This document shows positions 1 to 13,840 of a stretch of 64,000 nucleotides of DNA, in pieces. Below the pieces are notes generated by a model. It was not told the DNA's origin. It made no database searches and saw only the letters and a list, made by a program, of their open reading frames with translations. This stretch comes from Gordionus sp. m RMFG-2023 (taxonomy: Eukaryota; Nematomorpha; Gordioida; Chordodea; Parachordodidae). How positions within the stretch are numbered: position 1 is the stretch's first letter; the number at the start of each line of letters is the position of its first letter. Where the stretch lies: assembly GCF_954871325.1 (NCBI RefSeq), contig NC_088776.1, forward strand, positions 42,364,569 to 42,428,568. Reading direction: 5' to 3'. Position numbers and translations under genes: made by a program.

Positions 1-2050
1 TATTTTCACCAAAGGGCTCAAAGATAATAGCACCATGTCATTAAGGTTACAGAAGTAGAGTATAATTTTGGGGCCTTACGACTTTAACATCAGGCAAATA
101 CAATGTTGTTCCCGATTGCCTCTCAAGACTACCACAAGTAATTGATGATGACGTTATTGATGATATCGCGATTATAAATGACTTTGGCGATATACCTCTG
201 AGTTTTAACCAAATACGCGATCAAACTTCTAAAGATTCTGAACTATCTCAAGTTATGAATGACATAAGAAATAATGTGCCTATCCAAAATAAAATTTATG
301 AAAATATTGAATACGAACTAAGTATCATTAAAGATTGTCTGTACAAAAGCGACAAAATTATAATTCCATCAAGTCTGAGAAAGAACATACTGAAGGCGTT
401 ACACGAAGGTCATTTGGGAGCAGGTAAAATTAAATCCTTAGCCAAAGATCGTATGTGGTGGTCTGGTATGGTCAACGACATTGATTTGGAAGTAAAAAGT
501 TGCGATGATTGTAATATTTATCATGACAATCCAAAGAAAATACAAAATCCATGGGTAGCAGCAACTAAACCATTTGAAAGGATACACATAGATTATGCGG
601 GTCCATTTTTTACAAAGAATTGGTTGATAATCGTTGATGCTTACAGTAAATTTCCGGTTATAGTTTCGGTAAATAGTATTACGACTGAATTCACGTTAAA
701 GGAAATTTATAAAACTATTTCACTATTTGGTATACCTGAAACCATTGTTACAGATAATGGTACCAATTTCACGAGCAAAGATTTTGAAAAATTTTGCAGC
801 AATTATGGTATAAAACATGTACTAACGTCGGCCTACCATCAGCAATCTAATGGACAAGCTGAACGTATGGTGAGAACATTTAAAGCTCACATGAAAAGAA
901 ACATAAAGATTGACTTAGAAACTGCGCTGGATGGATTTTTGTTCAACTATAGAAACACGCCGAATGACACTACGGGAGTTACACCGTCCAAGAGAATGTT
1001 TAACCGCGACATTAGAATAAAGTGGGATTTATTAAAACCTTTGGAGGATAAAGTTGATGAAGTCAACATATCGTTACCACGAAATCGAACTTTTAATAGA
1101 GGAAACTATGTTTGGTATAAGAAACAGGGTGATGATACGTGGTGCAAAGGCAGCATCAAGCTTAAAGAGAGTAACACCATGTTCCAAGTTTATGCTGATA
1201 AAGGGATAGTAAGAAGGCATCTTGATCAGTTAAGGAAAAGAGAATGTTTTAACAGTTTAAAATATTATGAAATTGACCCTAAGAATTTCTCTAAGGGGGA
1301 AGTGTGGACACGAAGAATGAGATTAAGATACCAATTACTAGATCGATAAGAATTAAAAATAAACCTGATTACTTAAAAGATTACGTGCTTAAAATTTAAA
1401 AATTAAACGCTTATAAAATATGAAACGCTAAAAAATGTAAAACGCAAAAAATATAAAACGCTAAAAATATAAAACGCATAAAACGCTAAAAGTATAAAAC
1501 GCTATGATTAACTTAACACCTAAAAAATAATATAATAATCATTATGATTTATCATTCCTTATTCTGGATTAAAATTTTATTCTTATTCCATAAATTATCA
1601 TTCCTTATTACATATTTTATTGTTCCGAAATTCAAAATTTTATTCGTGCATATTATTCATATATTTGATCAACTATTCCAAATTACATATTCCGATTTAT
1701 TCCAAATTCCAATATTCGACTGGATTAATTATGAAACATGATAATAACAATTTTGAGAAATGTGAACAACATACGATAAGGATATCAAGCCAACGATAAC
1801 GTTCAACGATTTTATCAGACCTACGCGATTGATTCAAGCCTACAAAAAAAGTACAAACTCACGCAACTCTAATAAACGATTTTATCAAACCTACGTGATA
1901 GAATCAAGCCTACGAGAACATTTGAGACTTATGCGCTAACCAAGAAGAAACCGAGTACAATCGAAACGGGAAAAACTTCTAGGACAACAAGCTCTCCATG
2001 ACTGCTGTGAAGAAGCTTTGTTCTTTGTAGAAGAGGGGGAATGTTGATTA
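1..2050 (+). mobile_element. Ty3/Gypsy LTR retroelement, 3' part (copy 1)
   Basis: Fossil of a Ty3/Gypsy element that enters from the left window edge. The first ~250 bases match the RNase H end of the second copy at 26.9-27.1 kb. A 364-residue frame (255-1349) is integrase: an HHCC zinc finger (HEGHLGAG ... CDDC), a catalytic core with D in HIDYAGPF, D in VTDNGTNF and E in NGQAERM, then a basic C-terminal part. A non-coding tail of about 690 bases follows. It ends in a polypurine-like run (2029-2040) with TG at 2042, the expected start of a 3' LTR; the far end of that LTR was not resolved. Broken and partial, but with a long open integrase frame, so probably not very old. Confidence 0.88.
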
Positions 2051-3734
2051 GTCTTATTTGAACATTATTTATTTTTTAAAATATATTAACGTTATATCAT
2101 TTGAATATCTTATATTATTTAAGTTGATTGTTTAATATTTTTCAATTAACTTTTATATATATATACTGATATATTTTTAGTTCTTTTAGACATAGAATAA
2201 TAATAAAATATTTTAAAAAATAATTAATTTGAATAGCTTTTTTCATATTGTTATCAAGAACATTTTCTTCTAAGGTGCCTTCCATTTTATTAATATCGTA
2301 ATTGTCTGACTCACTTACATCGATTTGGATATCCATTTGCGATGAAATTTTAAATAATTTCACCAGATGATTTAGGTTTATAATACAAATTGAAAATATA
2401 AATTTCAATTTCAAAATTAAATAATTAATTATAAATAATTATGATATTACATTTAAATTTTGTTTATACTTACATCCATTATATTTTTACAAAAAAGTAG
2501 CGCGCTAAAAAAATAAATAATTGGGAAAAATGTAACGCCTTATTAGCTATAGCTACCAAAAAAGATAGCGCATAACTTATAGCGAGGTACTTTAATAGCT
2601 CTGGTATTCTATTTCAAATAGGTCATATTCTATTCCACTATTAGCAAAAAGTTAAAATTAATTTAAATATTTATTCCTTGTATATTAATATTTTAATTCA
2701 CGAAAATTTAAAGTTTATTTTCCTACATTTTTAAACCTTATAACCATGAATATAGGAAAATTTTATCAACCAAAAAAAATTAGATGTAATTTATCTGTAC
2801 TAATAACTATGATTATAAATTTCTTCAGTGTATGAAATGTTGAGATATCCAAATAGATAGAATTTGCTAATGTAATTCTTTCTGAAACTTGTGCTAGAAG
2901 AAGAAAGAGACTGCAAAAAGTATGCCCGACAAGATGGAGCCTTCGACATCATTGTTAGAGCATTTTTTGGCTAGAAGAGATTATTTTGAATGCCCTTATA
3001 GAAATAGTATAAATGGCCTAAAACATATATTTCATTTGAAGCGGATACATTATTAGATTTAATATGACTGCAGATTTTTTCATTGGAATAAATTAAGCTA
3101 TTTATTACACAACAATTTTATGCAATATCTTTCAAAAAAAATGTTATAGATTTGGCTAAAGTTATGAAAATCGCGAAAATTATTATATTACAACTTAAAA
3201 ACTAAGAGATACTATGCACCAAAGATTTTTCGAGATTTATGTGATTGTTGAGTTGAAAACGAAATTATATGATTTTGAGATTCGCAAGCCTCGACTTTCA
3301 GACAAACAAAACGTTCCAATATTAACATGGATTCAATTGAGGATTACTATAAAATAATCATTTTTATTCCACTTTTTGACTTAAATCAATGAATGATTTG
3401 TGATTCATCAAATGGCTCTATCCTACAAATACTATATCTTATAACTACCTCTGATCTCTGAGGAAATATTAAATCTTGATATGGAAAAAATTAATATTTG
3501 GGTAAATTTTATTCAGAAGATATAATATAAATGTATCTGAAGGCCATTTAATTTCAGAATTTAAATGGTATGAAAGATTAATTTTAGTGGATAATCCAAG
3601 AAACACAGTGAAAGCTTTACTTACTTTAAAATATATTTTATGAGTTTTTGCAAATATAATAGAATTATTGTATATTTTGGCAATGATACCAATTAGCACA
3701 AGCACAAATAATTAGACTATAAACCTATCTCAAA
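2051..3734. other. Intergenic AT-rich DNA, no gene recognised
   Basis: No convincing coding region. A 90-codon frame on the minus strand (2414-2142) has an acidic stretch but matches nothing I recognise. 2495-2640 has short repeats of the AGCGC/TAGCTATAGC kind, which often mark transposon ends, but no partner end was found. Confidence 0.5.
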
Positions 3735-4442
3735 CAGAGATTCGAACCGAACGGGGAGTAGAAAACACGGGTTTTTGAGAAAAAATTTTAACCCGAACAG
3801 AACCTGAACCCCGTTTATAAAAATTTCAAAACCTCGAACCGAACCCGGGAATTTTTGAACCCGGGAATCGGGTTCACTGTGTTGTTTAAAATCCTATATT
3901 AAGATATTTGTATAATTTTAAATACTAATATTAATAATTTTAAGATTTTATAATATTTTCTAATTAAGTGAAGTGTTAATAAATTTTAAACAACTTAATC
4001 ATTTACGCCATTTAAATTTTTTTTAAATTTGTTCTCAAAGATTCCTATTGAGGTGTTAATAAATTTAAAACAATTAAATTCATTTACGCCATTTATTTTA
4101 AATTTTAACTAATTCTCAAAGATTATTAATTAGAAGAAAAAAAAAGTGAACAAGTCAAAGTAAAAATTATTATATTGAATATTGTTAATTTAAAGAAATA
4201 CGTATAAAAAATTTTTTTTGAAATTGATACATGACTTGCTTTGTATTTTTAAACTATTTTGCCTATAAATAAAATAAAAAATTTATTTTTTATTCCAAAT
4301 TTATGTCTAGTTTTTTAATTATGATTTAAATATATATTTTTTTTATTAATTCAAAAATTCTTAAACCCGGAACCAACCCCGAGTTTATAAATATTTCCCT
4401 GAACCGAACGCGGGCTAAAATTTTGCCGAGTTCGCATCCCTG
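3735..4442. mobile_element. Non-autonomous hAT element with perfect 8-bp TSD
   Basis: A 708-bp insertion bounded by the direct 8-bp duplication ATCTCAAA (3727-3734 and 4443-4450). The ends are imperfect inverted repeats, CAGAGATTCGAAC on the left and GTTCGCATCCCTG on the right. 8-bp TSDs and CAG-starting TIRs are hallmarks of hAT transposons. Inside are repeats rich in AACCCGAACC-like words near both ends and AT-rich DNA between. No transposase frame, so it would have needed a hAT transposase in trans. The intact duplication suggests a fairly recent insertion. Confidence 0.85.
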
Positions 4443-4450
4443 ATCTCAAA

Positions 4451-5580
4451 GATACGATGTCTTAAAATCGACTGAATAGACTAACCTTACTTATTATAGA
4501 TCGAGATCTAATCTCTAATACAGAACAAAATATTAAAACATTGACGCAATCGCAAAGAAGATTAAATTTCCTTTTGTGAACGATATTTTAATTAACTTTT
4601 TAAAACATTACAAAATATTTAATTTTATATTTTATTGCGATTTACATATCAGTTTATAGAACTATAATATTTTTTAACAGTATTATATTCGCTCTTGAAT
4701 ATTTTGTTTTTTCCAATATTTTATTATTTGTGTTCGAAATGATCATATTTTCAAATATAGGTTCTAATAATTTTTAATAAATTTTTATTTGAAAATTTTA
4801 ATGGCCTTAAATGTATTTGAAATGATAGAATCTCACGGTTTCACTTTCACATGTTACAGAAATTTATGGGTATTATATAAAATTTATGACGTAGCTTAAA
4901 ATGTTAAAATTATTTTAAAAAACTTCCTTGTCAAGCTAGTTTAAGTATAATATCATCAAAATGATATTATAATTTATAAAGAATTTAAATACAAAATTTA
5001 TTATGATATAATATAAAATATAATATATTGTATAAGTATTTATTACATTAAATACATTGTAATATTGTAATATCGTATATAATCTGGGCTTATAATCAAT
5101 TGGAAAATAAATATGATTGGAATAAATTATAAAGCATCGCATTTTAAAAGTATCTCAAAACCCATAAAAATTCATTAAAGAATAATTTATTCTAAATAAA
5201 ACGTGTCAATGATTAAAAATATAAATTTTTATAATAAAAAATTAATTAAATATATAGATTGAATAAACTTAATTCAAAAAAAATATTCTTTTATAAAATA
5301 GTATAATGTAATTTAATATTTTTTAAAAATTGTATTTGTGATAAAACAAAACAAATGATGAATTTTGTTTAAAAAAATATATAAATTAAAAATTAGAAAT
5401 TGCGATATTGGGCAGAAGAATATTCTATGAGTCCTCACTTTTAAGTATATCATTATTTAAAAAAATAATTATATCACCATACACATCGTCGTATATCATT
5501 TGTAAATACAGGATATAATGATGCTAATTTTTATTGTGTATAAGTATAATATAATAATCTGTCAATAATCACCATTTTAT
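4451..5580. other. Intergenic DNA downstream of DDX19
   Basis: AT-rich sequence between the hAT element and the 3' end of the helicase gene on the minus strand. It should hold that gene's 3' UTR and polyadenylation signal, but too many AATAAA-like words are present on both strands to choose one. Nothing else recognised. Confidence 0.5.
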
Positions 5581-8500
5581 TTATTTATCCTTCTGATGCG
5601 AAGTTTCCAAGATAGATTCGAACTCATCAGCTTCGGCTCCTAATAGTTTATCCGGGTCCAGCTCTGGTATAATTATGTTGAGTCGTTTCTCTATCTGTTT
5701 CAACAAAGGTAATTGATCTGGTTCCACCAAGTTTAAAGCCAAGCCTTTTTTACCCATCCTACCACACCTGCCTATTCTATGTAGGTAAGTTTCTACATCG
5801 GCTTTGAGCTCAAAGCTAGACGAAGACCTGGCTGTGAATTTTTCAATTTAAATTTTTAAATAAATATAGCAGATGTCCAATATATTCGGGTAGTACAAAG
5901 TAATATTACTATTATTTGCTTAACCTTCACGTATATCATAGAAGATATGAATTAGACTAGATAAACCAGGTATATAAAAAACAATCGATTAATATGAAGT
6001 CTAAAAGAATTTACTAATATAAAGAATATATAAAACTAGAAAAAAATGAATAACCTTTAGTTCCACCCAGACGCGGAATATCAAAATTGAGAACCAGATT
6101 GACTTGATTGACATCTATACCACGGGCTAGAACATTTGTCGCTACGAGAAGCCTTTCCCTCCCTGACCTAAACCCTTCGATAACGGCCGCTCTTTGATCT
6201 ACGTCCAATTCGGCACTGAGAAGAGAAGCTGGAAAACCTGTCCGATTTTTGTAATTAAAACTTCAGCATCAATAAAAATGTTGGCTTTATTGTGGGAATG
6301 GATATCATAAATAAAATTGGTACTTTTTATACTGTTTACTATATAAATTTAAAAAGTAAAATGCAGTTTAAATTAAACTGTAATGAAGAAAGGTATTATA
6401 TTATAAATAAGCTTAAATAAATATGGGAAGAACCTGCTTCTTTGTTTAAAAAATGGGCCAAACGTGAAGCCTGAACTCGCGTGTCGCAAAATACCAAGGA
6501 TTGTCCTATAGGCAGGGAGCCGTAAAGAGATACAAGGAAATTTAGTTTGTCGGAGAAGCCATTGGGACAAGGCAGATAGAATTGGGCAACATTGGAGAGG
6601 ACTAGCGCAGGAGGAGGAAGAGAGAATACCTTTTGAAGAAAAACATAACAACTTTATTTACATTATACTAAACTATGGAAATTTTATTAACTTCTTATAT
6701 TTAATTATTATGTAACATATAAATGGTCAAATAATAACATGTATCCTAAACATAGTTGTTAAAAGATCGACTATCTTGGATTCGATCCTTATTTTAGCAA
6801 ATTTCTCGGATCGATGATTTCAGGGATCCAAACCGAACCGAACCGTTAAACCGCTAAAAACCTGTATTTTTTATCGAACCTAAACCACTTAAATAATTTC
6901 TAGCCGAACCTGAACCGAACCGTTAAAATGCCTCTGAACCGGTTCGAGCCTTATGATTTTATGCCTATAAAATAATGTGTAAATTATTACTAGTATATTG
7001 TAAGAAATTTAATTATATTCGAATTGTTTTAAAGATTATTATAAATCACGATGAATTGTCAGTCATAATTTTTATAAACTTTAGTATATTGCCATTTTAC
7101 AGCATTTTTTAAATATTTTAAGCTTATAAATTATAATGCCTAAGAGAAAATTAAATCCGAAATATAAATTATTTATATATAGTATTATAAATGACACATC
7201 AAAATGTAATATCACTGATTATTAAATAAATATGAGGCCATCATAAATCTTGAGCGTCACAAAACACCATCTAGAATTTGATAAAATTAACAAAATATCA
7301 CAACAAAAGCCTAATAAAATAAAAGTTTAAGATGTCATCAAGCCAACAGACGATAGAAGAAGAATTAAAAACAAACAATACTAAATAAAAAATAATAATC
7401 GATGATTGTACTGAGTTGATCACTTTTAAGGCAGACCATTCAAATTAATCGATGATAGAGGTTTTAAAAAGTTCTTGATCCTTATTAGAAGCCGTGGGTA
7501 AAATTAAAATTAATTCTCAAAATATTTAATCTAATGTTACAGAATATAAGCCTTAAGTATTTGGTAATATATAATCAAAGAAATAAATATTATAGGTAAT
7601 TTTTCTAAAGAACCTAGGTTAAATAAAGCTATGAATAATTTAAACTATTAAAGAAATCAGAGTAATCGATGCCCAGAATTATGTAAATTGTTTGATATTG
7701 GCAGTGCCAGCTACCCAAGTTAGTGTGGAAAGATGTTTTTCAACAATTAAATTTATACTATCTCTTTATAGATGTAATATGGGTGAAAACGAATCTTGAA
7801 AATATATTAATTGTGCGGCCCAATAAAAAATTTTAAGTAAATAAAGGTAAATATTGTTCATATTAAAATTAATCAATGATATTTATTTGTATGATTTATA
7901 ATTTAAATATTATTTTATAATCTGCAATTAATTAAAATGAAGGTTTTATGTATGTTTTTTATATTAATGATGAAATAAAAAAAATATACCTCCCTATACA
8001 TAATTCGAATGTAGATTATAATACAAAAATGTTCAAACCGGTTTTTAGAGGTTCGAACCGAACCGATATATTTATTTTTTACGAACCGAACCTGAACCAT
8101 TATTTTTATCCGAACCTGAACCGATATTTGTTTCGGTTTGGATTCCTGAATGATATTCGTTAAAAAAAATTTGATAGAAATCATTTTGTAAATAAACAAT
8201 TACTCGATCCTTTTGAAAAAAAAATTTTTTCCCATAAAATATTTATTTAAAATTTATTTTTAAGATAATATTAAAATATTATTTAAAATATAAAAAAATC
8301 TATCTCCATCATAATTTCGCATCCACTATAATGTATATAAATTTGCTGCTTTTCACGAAATATTTAATCAAAGACAACATTATTTTTAGTAGAAGTTATT
8401 TCACAAGTTTTTTAAAATATTGAATGATAAAATAAACAATTTATAGGTTAATCAATGTCTCTATAACTAATGAAGTTGAAGATGCAGATCTAGAAGAAAT

Positions 8501-11500
8501 TACAGTTGAATAATAATGTAAATTAAATTCTTTATCTTTTCCTCAGCTTCACAAGTATTTTACCTTATTAGCAACCGGATGAAGAAAAATTCGCATCATG
8601 AATTTCCTCCACTTAACAAGGACCTCAATATTAATGCAACACCACCCAAGATTATCTGGTACAGAATACGCTGTTAAAGGATAAGTTTATTGCTCATTTG
8701 GAAAAGCAATTGATCAACAATATCTGGACTCGAATTTCAATGATAACCATGGATGAGCTTGAAACTTTTTATACTAAGTAAACCATAACACGTTTCTAAT
8801 GAAAAACGTAGGTGTTTAAATTAATATTAATTTAGAATTTTTTTTATTATTTTAAAGGGTAATTTAGATAAAAATATATATTATTTCAACTATTTTTATT
8901 TCATTTATAACTGATTTCTGTTGATAGATTCAAAATGATTATGAATTATATTAGCGCACTCATATATTCAGAGAATCTATAATTCTTATTCTCGCATGAT
9001 GTCAATCTTGGCAACTTTTTATATTGCGCCAATAATACATTTTACTTTGAACTATCTATAAAACGAGTTAAAGCATAAATGTATTAAATACGCAAATAAT
9101 CATTATATATCCCCTCCCATTCACTCCTTGAATAAATTCGGCTACACCACAGTACAGTTGTCATATAATTATTAAATTATTAAGTTTTATTATATAATTA
9201 AATTTAATTATAAAATATCATTTACTATCACTATATATAATTTTTTTTTATCAATTTTATAAAATAAGTAATTTAGATTCTAGAAAAAATATTTGAATTA
9301 TCTATAAAAGGATCGTAAACCTGGTCGCGATACTTTTTAAAAAAAATTTCGATCCATATTTTTTGAAAAGATGGTGATTCGATTCTTTTAAAAGGATCGA
9401 TTAACAACCTTGATATTAAATAAAGATGCACAGACTTACAATTTTTTTAACTGATCTGATATTTATCGATATTCATACAAAACTACTAATCCGATATCAA
9501 TTATTTATAAAAAAAAATTACAAAATATACAAAATTATTTCATATGAGATCAAACATTTTAAACAAAACCCTTCCTTTTGTAATTTAATTTTTGAAATTT
9601 ACAGCAATCTTTTTTCAGATTTTATCCCAAATAAAGATTATTAAATTAATACCAAATCTTATGTAATTGAATTTATAGTATGTTATATTTAAATTTAATA
9701 ATTTTTTTATGACTAAATAAGAGTATCAAATAACCATTTTTAAATTAATGTTTACAGTATTCAAAATCAATGTAAAATAACCTTTGCAGCACTGATCAAA
9801 ATCAATTGTTAAATTAGACCCCTTGATAAACGTTTTTTTAAATTTAAAATATTTTATCTTGTGGCATTTTCGAATCAATCAAACATACTGTATTTAAAAA
9901 AATTTAATTTCATCATTATTTTATTTATAAAAATTACAAAAGATTTATTTATAAAAAAATTTTTAAATAAGAATTTGCATTTTTTGATAACATTTAATAA
10001 AAAATCTGTTCAAGAAAATTTTGCTCAAAATTTTTGAAATTTTTTTTCGAACTTTGTCTATAGTTATTATATTAGTAAAGAACTGGTGAAATTTCTATAT
10101 ATAATACATTATTCATTTATTTTAAATATTTGAGTTTTAAGATACCAAACCATGTTTATTTTAAAAAATAAGCCACTAGTAATACAGTCAATAAAAATCA
10201 CAAATAAACTAGCTATAGAGGGAGAAAAAAAAGGTTCATCAAGGCGGCTATGTTTAGAAAATTGAAAAATAACACGCCCGACTTTCTGAGGGTTGGATAA
10301 TTTTATGAACTTGTGGCAACGACAAATAAATATGCATATTTGAAGATAACTGACAAAATTTTACGTAATGTTAATATTCAAAAAGTCAAGTTACTTCCAA
10401 TTTAAAAAAAACCTAATAGAAACCTTTGCGTTGGGTAGTATGGATTTAGCAAAAGTCATAACTTCGTCATCGTAAGTAGCCGAAAAGAGCAGTCGCTGAC
10501 AAGCCTTGACCGAAAGTGATTTATTAATACGAATCGATGTATCGGAAAGACCCTGTATATCCAGCATAACGTCAGCTTCGTCAAGGATGAAAACCCTTAC
10601 ATTGTTGGTTGGCAAGGCCCGAGATTTTATCATATTGTAAACCGTGCCAGGTGTGCCCACTATAACGTGGCACTCTGAAATGGGGTAAATCTTAGATGTA
10701 TATACCGTGAAATGGTATTTAATAAAAAATATTTCCATATTTTTATCGACAATTACAATGCAAAAATAACTCAATTGCTTGAAAGATAAGAATTTAATAT
10801 TACTCATTTAATAAAAAGATCTTTTTAGTGTCGATGAATGTGGTTTATTTTATAGAAAGTATTATTTTAGCTGCTGGAGAAAAAGAAAGTCATAATTAAG
10901 TCATTAAAACCTCGATTTAAAAAAAACAAATTAATGTGCAGTGCATCTAGTCAGCCAGATTTTTACAGAGCTGATAAGAGTGAGCGGATGAAGAGAGCGT
11001 TATTTAAAAATATTTCTTTAAAAAATGATAAATATTTTTATAACAATTGATAAATTTTCCCCATCTATGATAAAAAGAACTCTATTTGACAATTTAAAAT
11101 TTGTATTGAAATCGATTTAATAAAAGATTAATAGCGTTCAATAGTAAAAATTTTTAAGGATATATTTTATTAAGAAAAAGTAAAAGTATTAATGGGGTTT
11201 TTGACATTAAAATTTATTACAGAAGTTTTAGGTGTTAAGATATAAGGTGGAGGGAGGGGGGAACTAATTTTGAAATAAAGCTATGTCAATTGACAAGTTT
11301 GATCTAACCTGATATTCAAATAAAACTTATCTGATAAACTACTTAAATTGATTTATATTTGTAATATATCTTTGAGCCTATGTCATAAAATAATCAAAAA
11401 GAAAATTGAATTAGGGCTGATATTTCTTTTTGATTATTTTATGATTTGTATATACAATTATATACCTTTTTTATAATAATAAAAGTTTCTAAATTCAATT

Positions 11501-13251
11501 TATTTGATTTAAAAAAATCAAATTGTTTTATTATCTACAACAAGAAAAAAAATATAAAAATATTAGTAGTTATATTCAGATAGTAATGATGAAAAGCTCA
11601 AATTAACAATTTTTAAAGACAGCTAACTTAAGATTTTAGCCAAGGTTTACCTAAGCTTAGAAATTTTCCCCATCGACAAAAAGATTGGATATTTGTTGGC
11701 CTAATTTCAAGGCTTTACTAATATTTTGCCTAAACCTGATTCAGTGTTAATCATTGCCCATATCTTTCAATTTTTTTATATCTGCCAATCCACAATATTT
11801 TCACTGATTTAATCTGATATTACCATAAAACCTATCCAATAAATTGATCTGTTATTTAGATTGATCTATCTATGTCATTAAAAAAATGAATATTTTCTAT
11901 GTCCAATCCAATTTTGAAAAATGGTAAGTATTAGCCCTGATCTTCAATATTTAATAAATATGGTATGGTCCTATTTTGAAATAAGAAATCCTTTACAAGT
12001 TGATCACCTCTAAATAATGACCAAAACATAAATAACTTTATGGAGGTGTATGTGTATTAAATTATGATAATTTTTTAAACTAACATTTTCACTGACACTA
12101 GTCTTAGTATTGCCATCACCAACCTTATAACCATTATCAAATCCATCTAAGCAGCTATTTTGCTTATAAATATTATTCTGCCTTCCACTACCTTTCAAAG
12201 CTTTACCAATCTTTAGTCCTCCCATGTACATTCCAAGTGACAAAAATACTTGATATGTTTGCAGGGCTAGTTCAAATGTTGGAGAGAGACAAATGACTTG
12301 AGGCAAAGGCAAATTTAGATCTATCCTGGATAAAGCTGCAATGACAAATGCAGCTGTTTTACCTGTTCCACTCTGAGACTGTGCAATAACATCTTTTCCC
12401 TTGAATTGATTCTCAGAATTCACATTTATATCTTGTTCATAACTTTTAATATCTTCTTTTCTGTTATTTTCAAGGGTAAATGAGGTAGGCAACATGATGG
12501 GTAAGGTCATTTCTTGTATTTTGGAGGGTTTGTGGAACCCATAATCATAGACTGCTCTAAGTATAGGAGGCTTGAGTTTTAGATCTGCAAATGATAGACT
12601 AGTGGATCCAAGGTCATTGAGAAGAGAATTCTCATTATTGTATATATCCAAACTTGTCATTGCAGTGTTGATAGAATGGATACCTGTCAATTTAGCATTT
12701 AAATATTTTGATAAGAGAGATGTTTCAGCCTTTGATGATTTATCAGTTTCCTCATTTTGGGAAACAAAATTTGTTGCAGCATTCTTATAGTTTGCTTTAT
12801 TTAGGTTTGGTGATATATTTGGTATAGTTAAATTTTGTTGGAAAGAATTATTATTTGTATTGTTTAAAGCATTTATATAGGTACCATCAATACTTGTAGT
12901 ATTATTATAATATAGAACCTTTGGAGTATACTTGGTGCTATTATTCCTTAAGTCATTTGAAAAGGAATGGTGCATTTTTGAATTAAGCATTATATCAAAT
13001 TCAGATTTTTGATTGTAGTGATTGAAGGTTGAATTTATTGATTTGGAATTGTAAAAATTTCCATCTACCAATTCTTTTGAAATATGAGAATGATTAAGGC
13101 CACTTTTATTTAAATCAGTCTGAGAAAGATTAGTATCATATTTATTTAATCTACCAGGCAAATTAGAATCAAGGTTATGGCTGACCATTTTTGGAATATT
13201 ATTTAACTCCTGCTGTTTGGCTAATTCTCTCCAGGATGGACTGGTAGACAT
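5581..13251 (-). CDS. DDX19: DDX19/Dbp5-type DEAD-box RNA helicase, five exons
   Basis: ATP-dependent RNA helicase of the DDX19/Dbp5 family, which remodels mRNPs at the cytoplasmic face of the nuclear pore. Exons 13251-12081, 10674-10424, 6629-6434, 6237-6055 and 5831-5581 have GT-AG borders; their summed length (2052 nt) is a multiple of three and gives 683 residues. Motifs in order: Q motif (GFHKPSKIQE), I (AQSQSGTGKT, ~290-299), Ia (SPTFELALQ), Ib (GTPGTV), II (DEAD, 422-425), III (SAT, 455-457), IV (SLVFCDTR), V (TNVLARGIDV) and VI (HRIGRCGR). ETSLLSKYL near 176 resembles the conserved N-terminal regulatory helix. The protein is ~200 residues longer than human DDX19B. The excess is an Asn/Ser-rich N-terminus plus two loops, before motif I (~255-287) and after motif Ia (~355-390). 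The donor at 12081/12080 is the least certain border. Confidence 0.93.
6751..9412. mobile_element. Degenerate hAT element in DDX19 intron 2 (outer)
   Basis: Inverted ends reading CATAGTTGTTAA at 6751 and, from the other strand, CAAGGTTGTTAA at 9412, followed inward on both sides by GATCGA-like words. Flanks ATCCTAAA (6743-6750) and ATATTAAA (9413-9420) agree at six of eight positions, as expected for an old 8-bp duplication. The GTTGTTAA core also occurs in the MITE at 26620. A second hAT (6821-8148) lies inside it. No coding remnant is assigned to the outer element. Confidence 0.5.
6821..8148 (+). mobile_element. hAT element remnant nested in the outer hAT
   Basis: Ends CAGGGATCCAAACCGAA (left) and, from the other strand, CAGGAATCCAAACCGAA (right) differ at one of 17 positions. 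Flanks GATGATTT and AATGATAT agree at six of eight. Repeats of the AACCGAACC type lie just inside both ends. Around 7690-7800 the plus strand still encodes a hAT C-terminal dimerisation motif, with VPATQVSVERCFSTIK followed by a stop. This is a decayed hAT copy whose transposase ran on the strand opposite to the host gene. Confidence 0.7.
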
Positions 13252-13840
13252 ATTGGTTAGCGGATTATAAGGTATTTATAATTAATCTTTTATTTATCAT
13301 ATATTCCTTACTATTTATTACATTTTATAATGATAAAAGTATAATAACATAATGACGTCTTTCCTTTTGGATTTTTGAAATTGAAGAAAATAAACTTATA
13401 AAGGCGAAGTAGTTAACTTACAAAGATTAAGAACTATTACTGGTTGATTTTTTTGCAATAAATGTCATTCTTTTTTGGCCTTAAAAAGAAAAAAATATTT
13501 CTTACATATTATCCAAGCAATGCGTAATAAGATAATGAATGACATCTGTCAATCATCTAAATGTTTGACTGACGAAGCGTCAAGTTTATTACTAAGGAAG
13601 CAATCGAAAAATTTTTTTTTTTATTTATTAGTCGAACCATAAAATATTAAAATATATAAATAGTAGAATTCGTCTTTGTTTTTGAGTAAATGATCAAGTA
13701 CTTGATTATAAATGTTATTGCTAGATTTAAAATTTTTTAATAAGTTTTTTTCAATCAAAATCAAAAATAGATTTAAAATTCATCATTTATTCATTATTAG
13801 CAACTATAAAATTATTATACAAAATTATAAATAAATTTAT
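13252..13840. promoter_or_regulatory. DDX19 upstream region
   Basis: The sequence 5' of the helicase start is the likely promoter region, squeezed between the gene and a transposon starting at 13841. A TGACGTC word (near 13353) resembles a CRE/ATF half-palindrome, but a single short match in AT-rich DNA is weak evidence. No TATA or initiator assignment is possible. Confidence 0.3.

Noticed and set aside
6373-6651. 92-codon minus-strand frame rich in Ser/Cys
   Set aside because: Out-of-frame reading of DDX19 exon 3; the correct frame gives helicase motif IV (SLVFCDTR).
12572-12790. 72-codon plus-strand frame
   Set aside because: Antisense to DDX19 exon 1, with no motif of its own.
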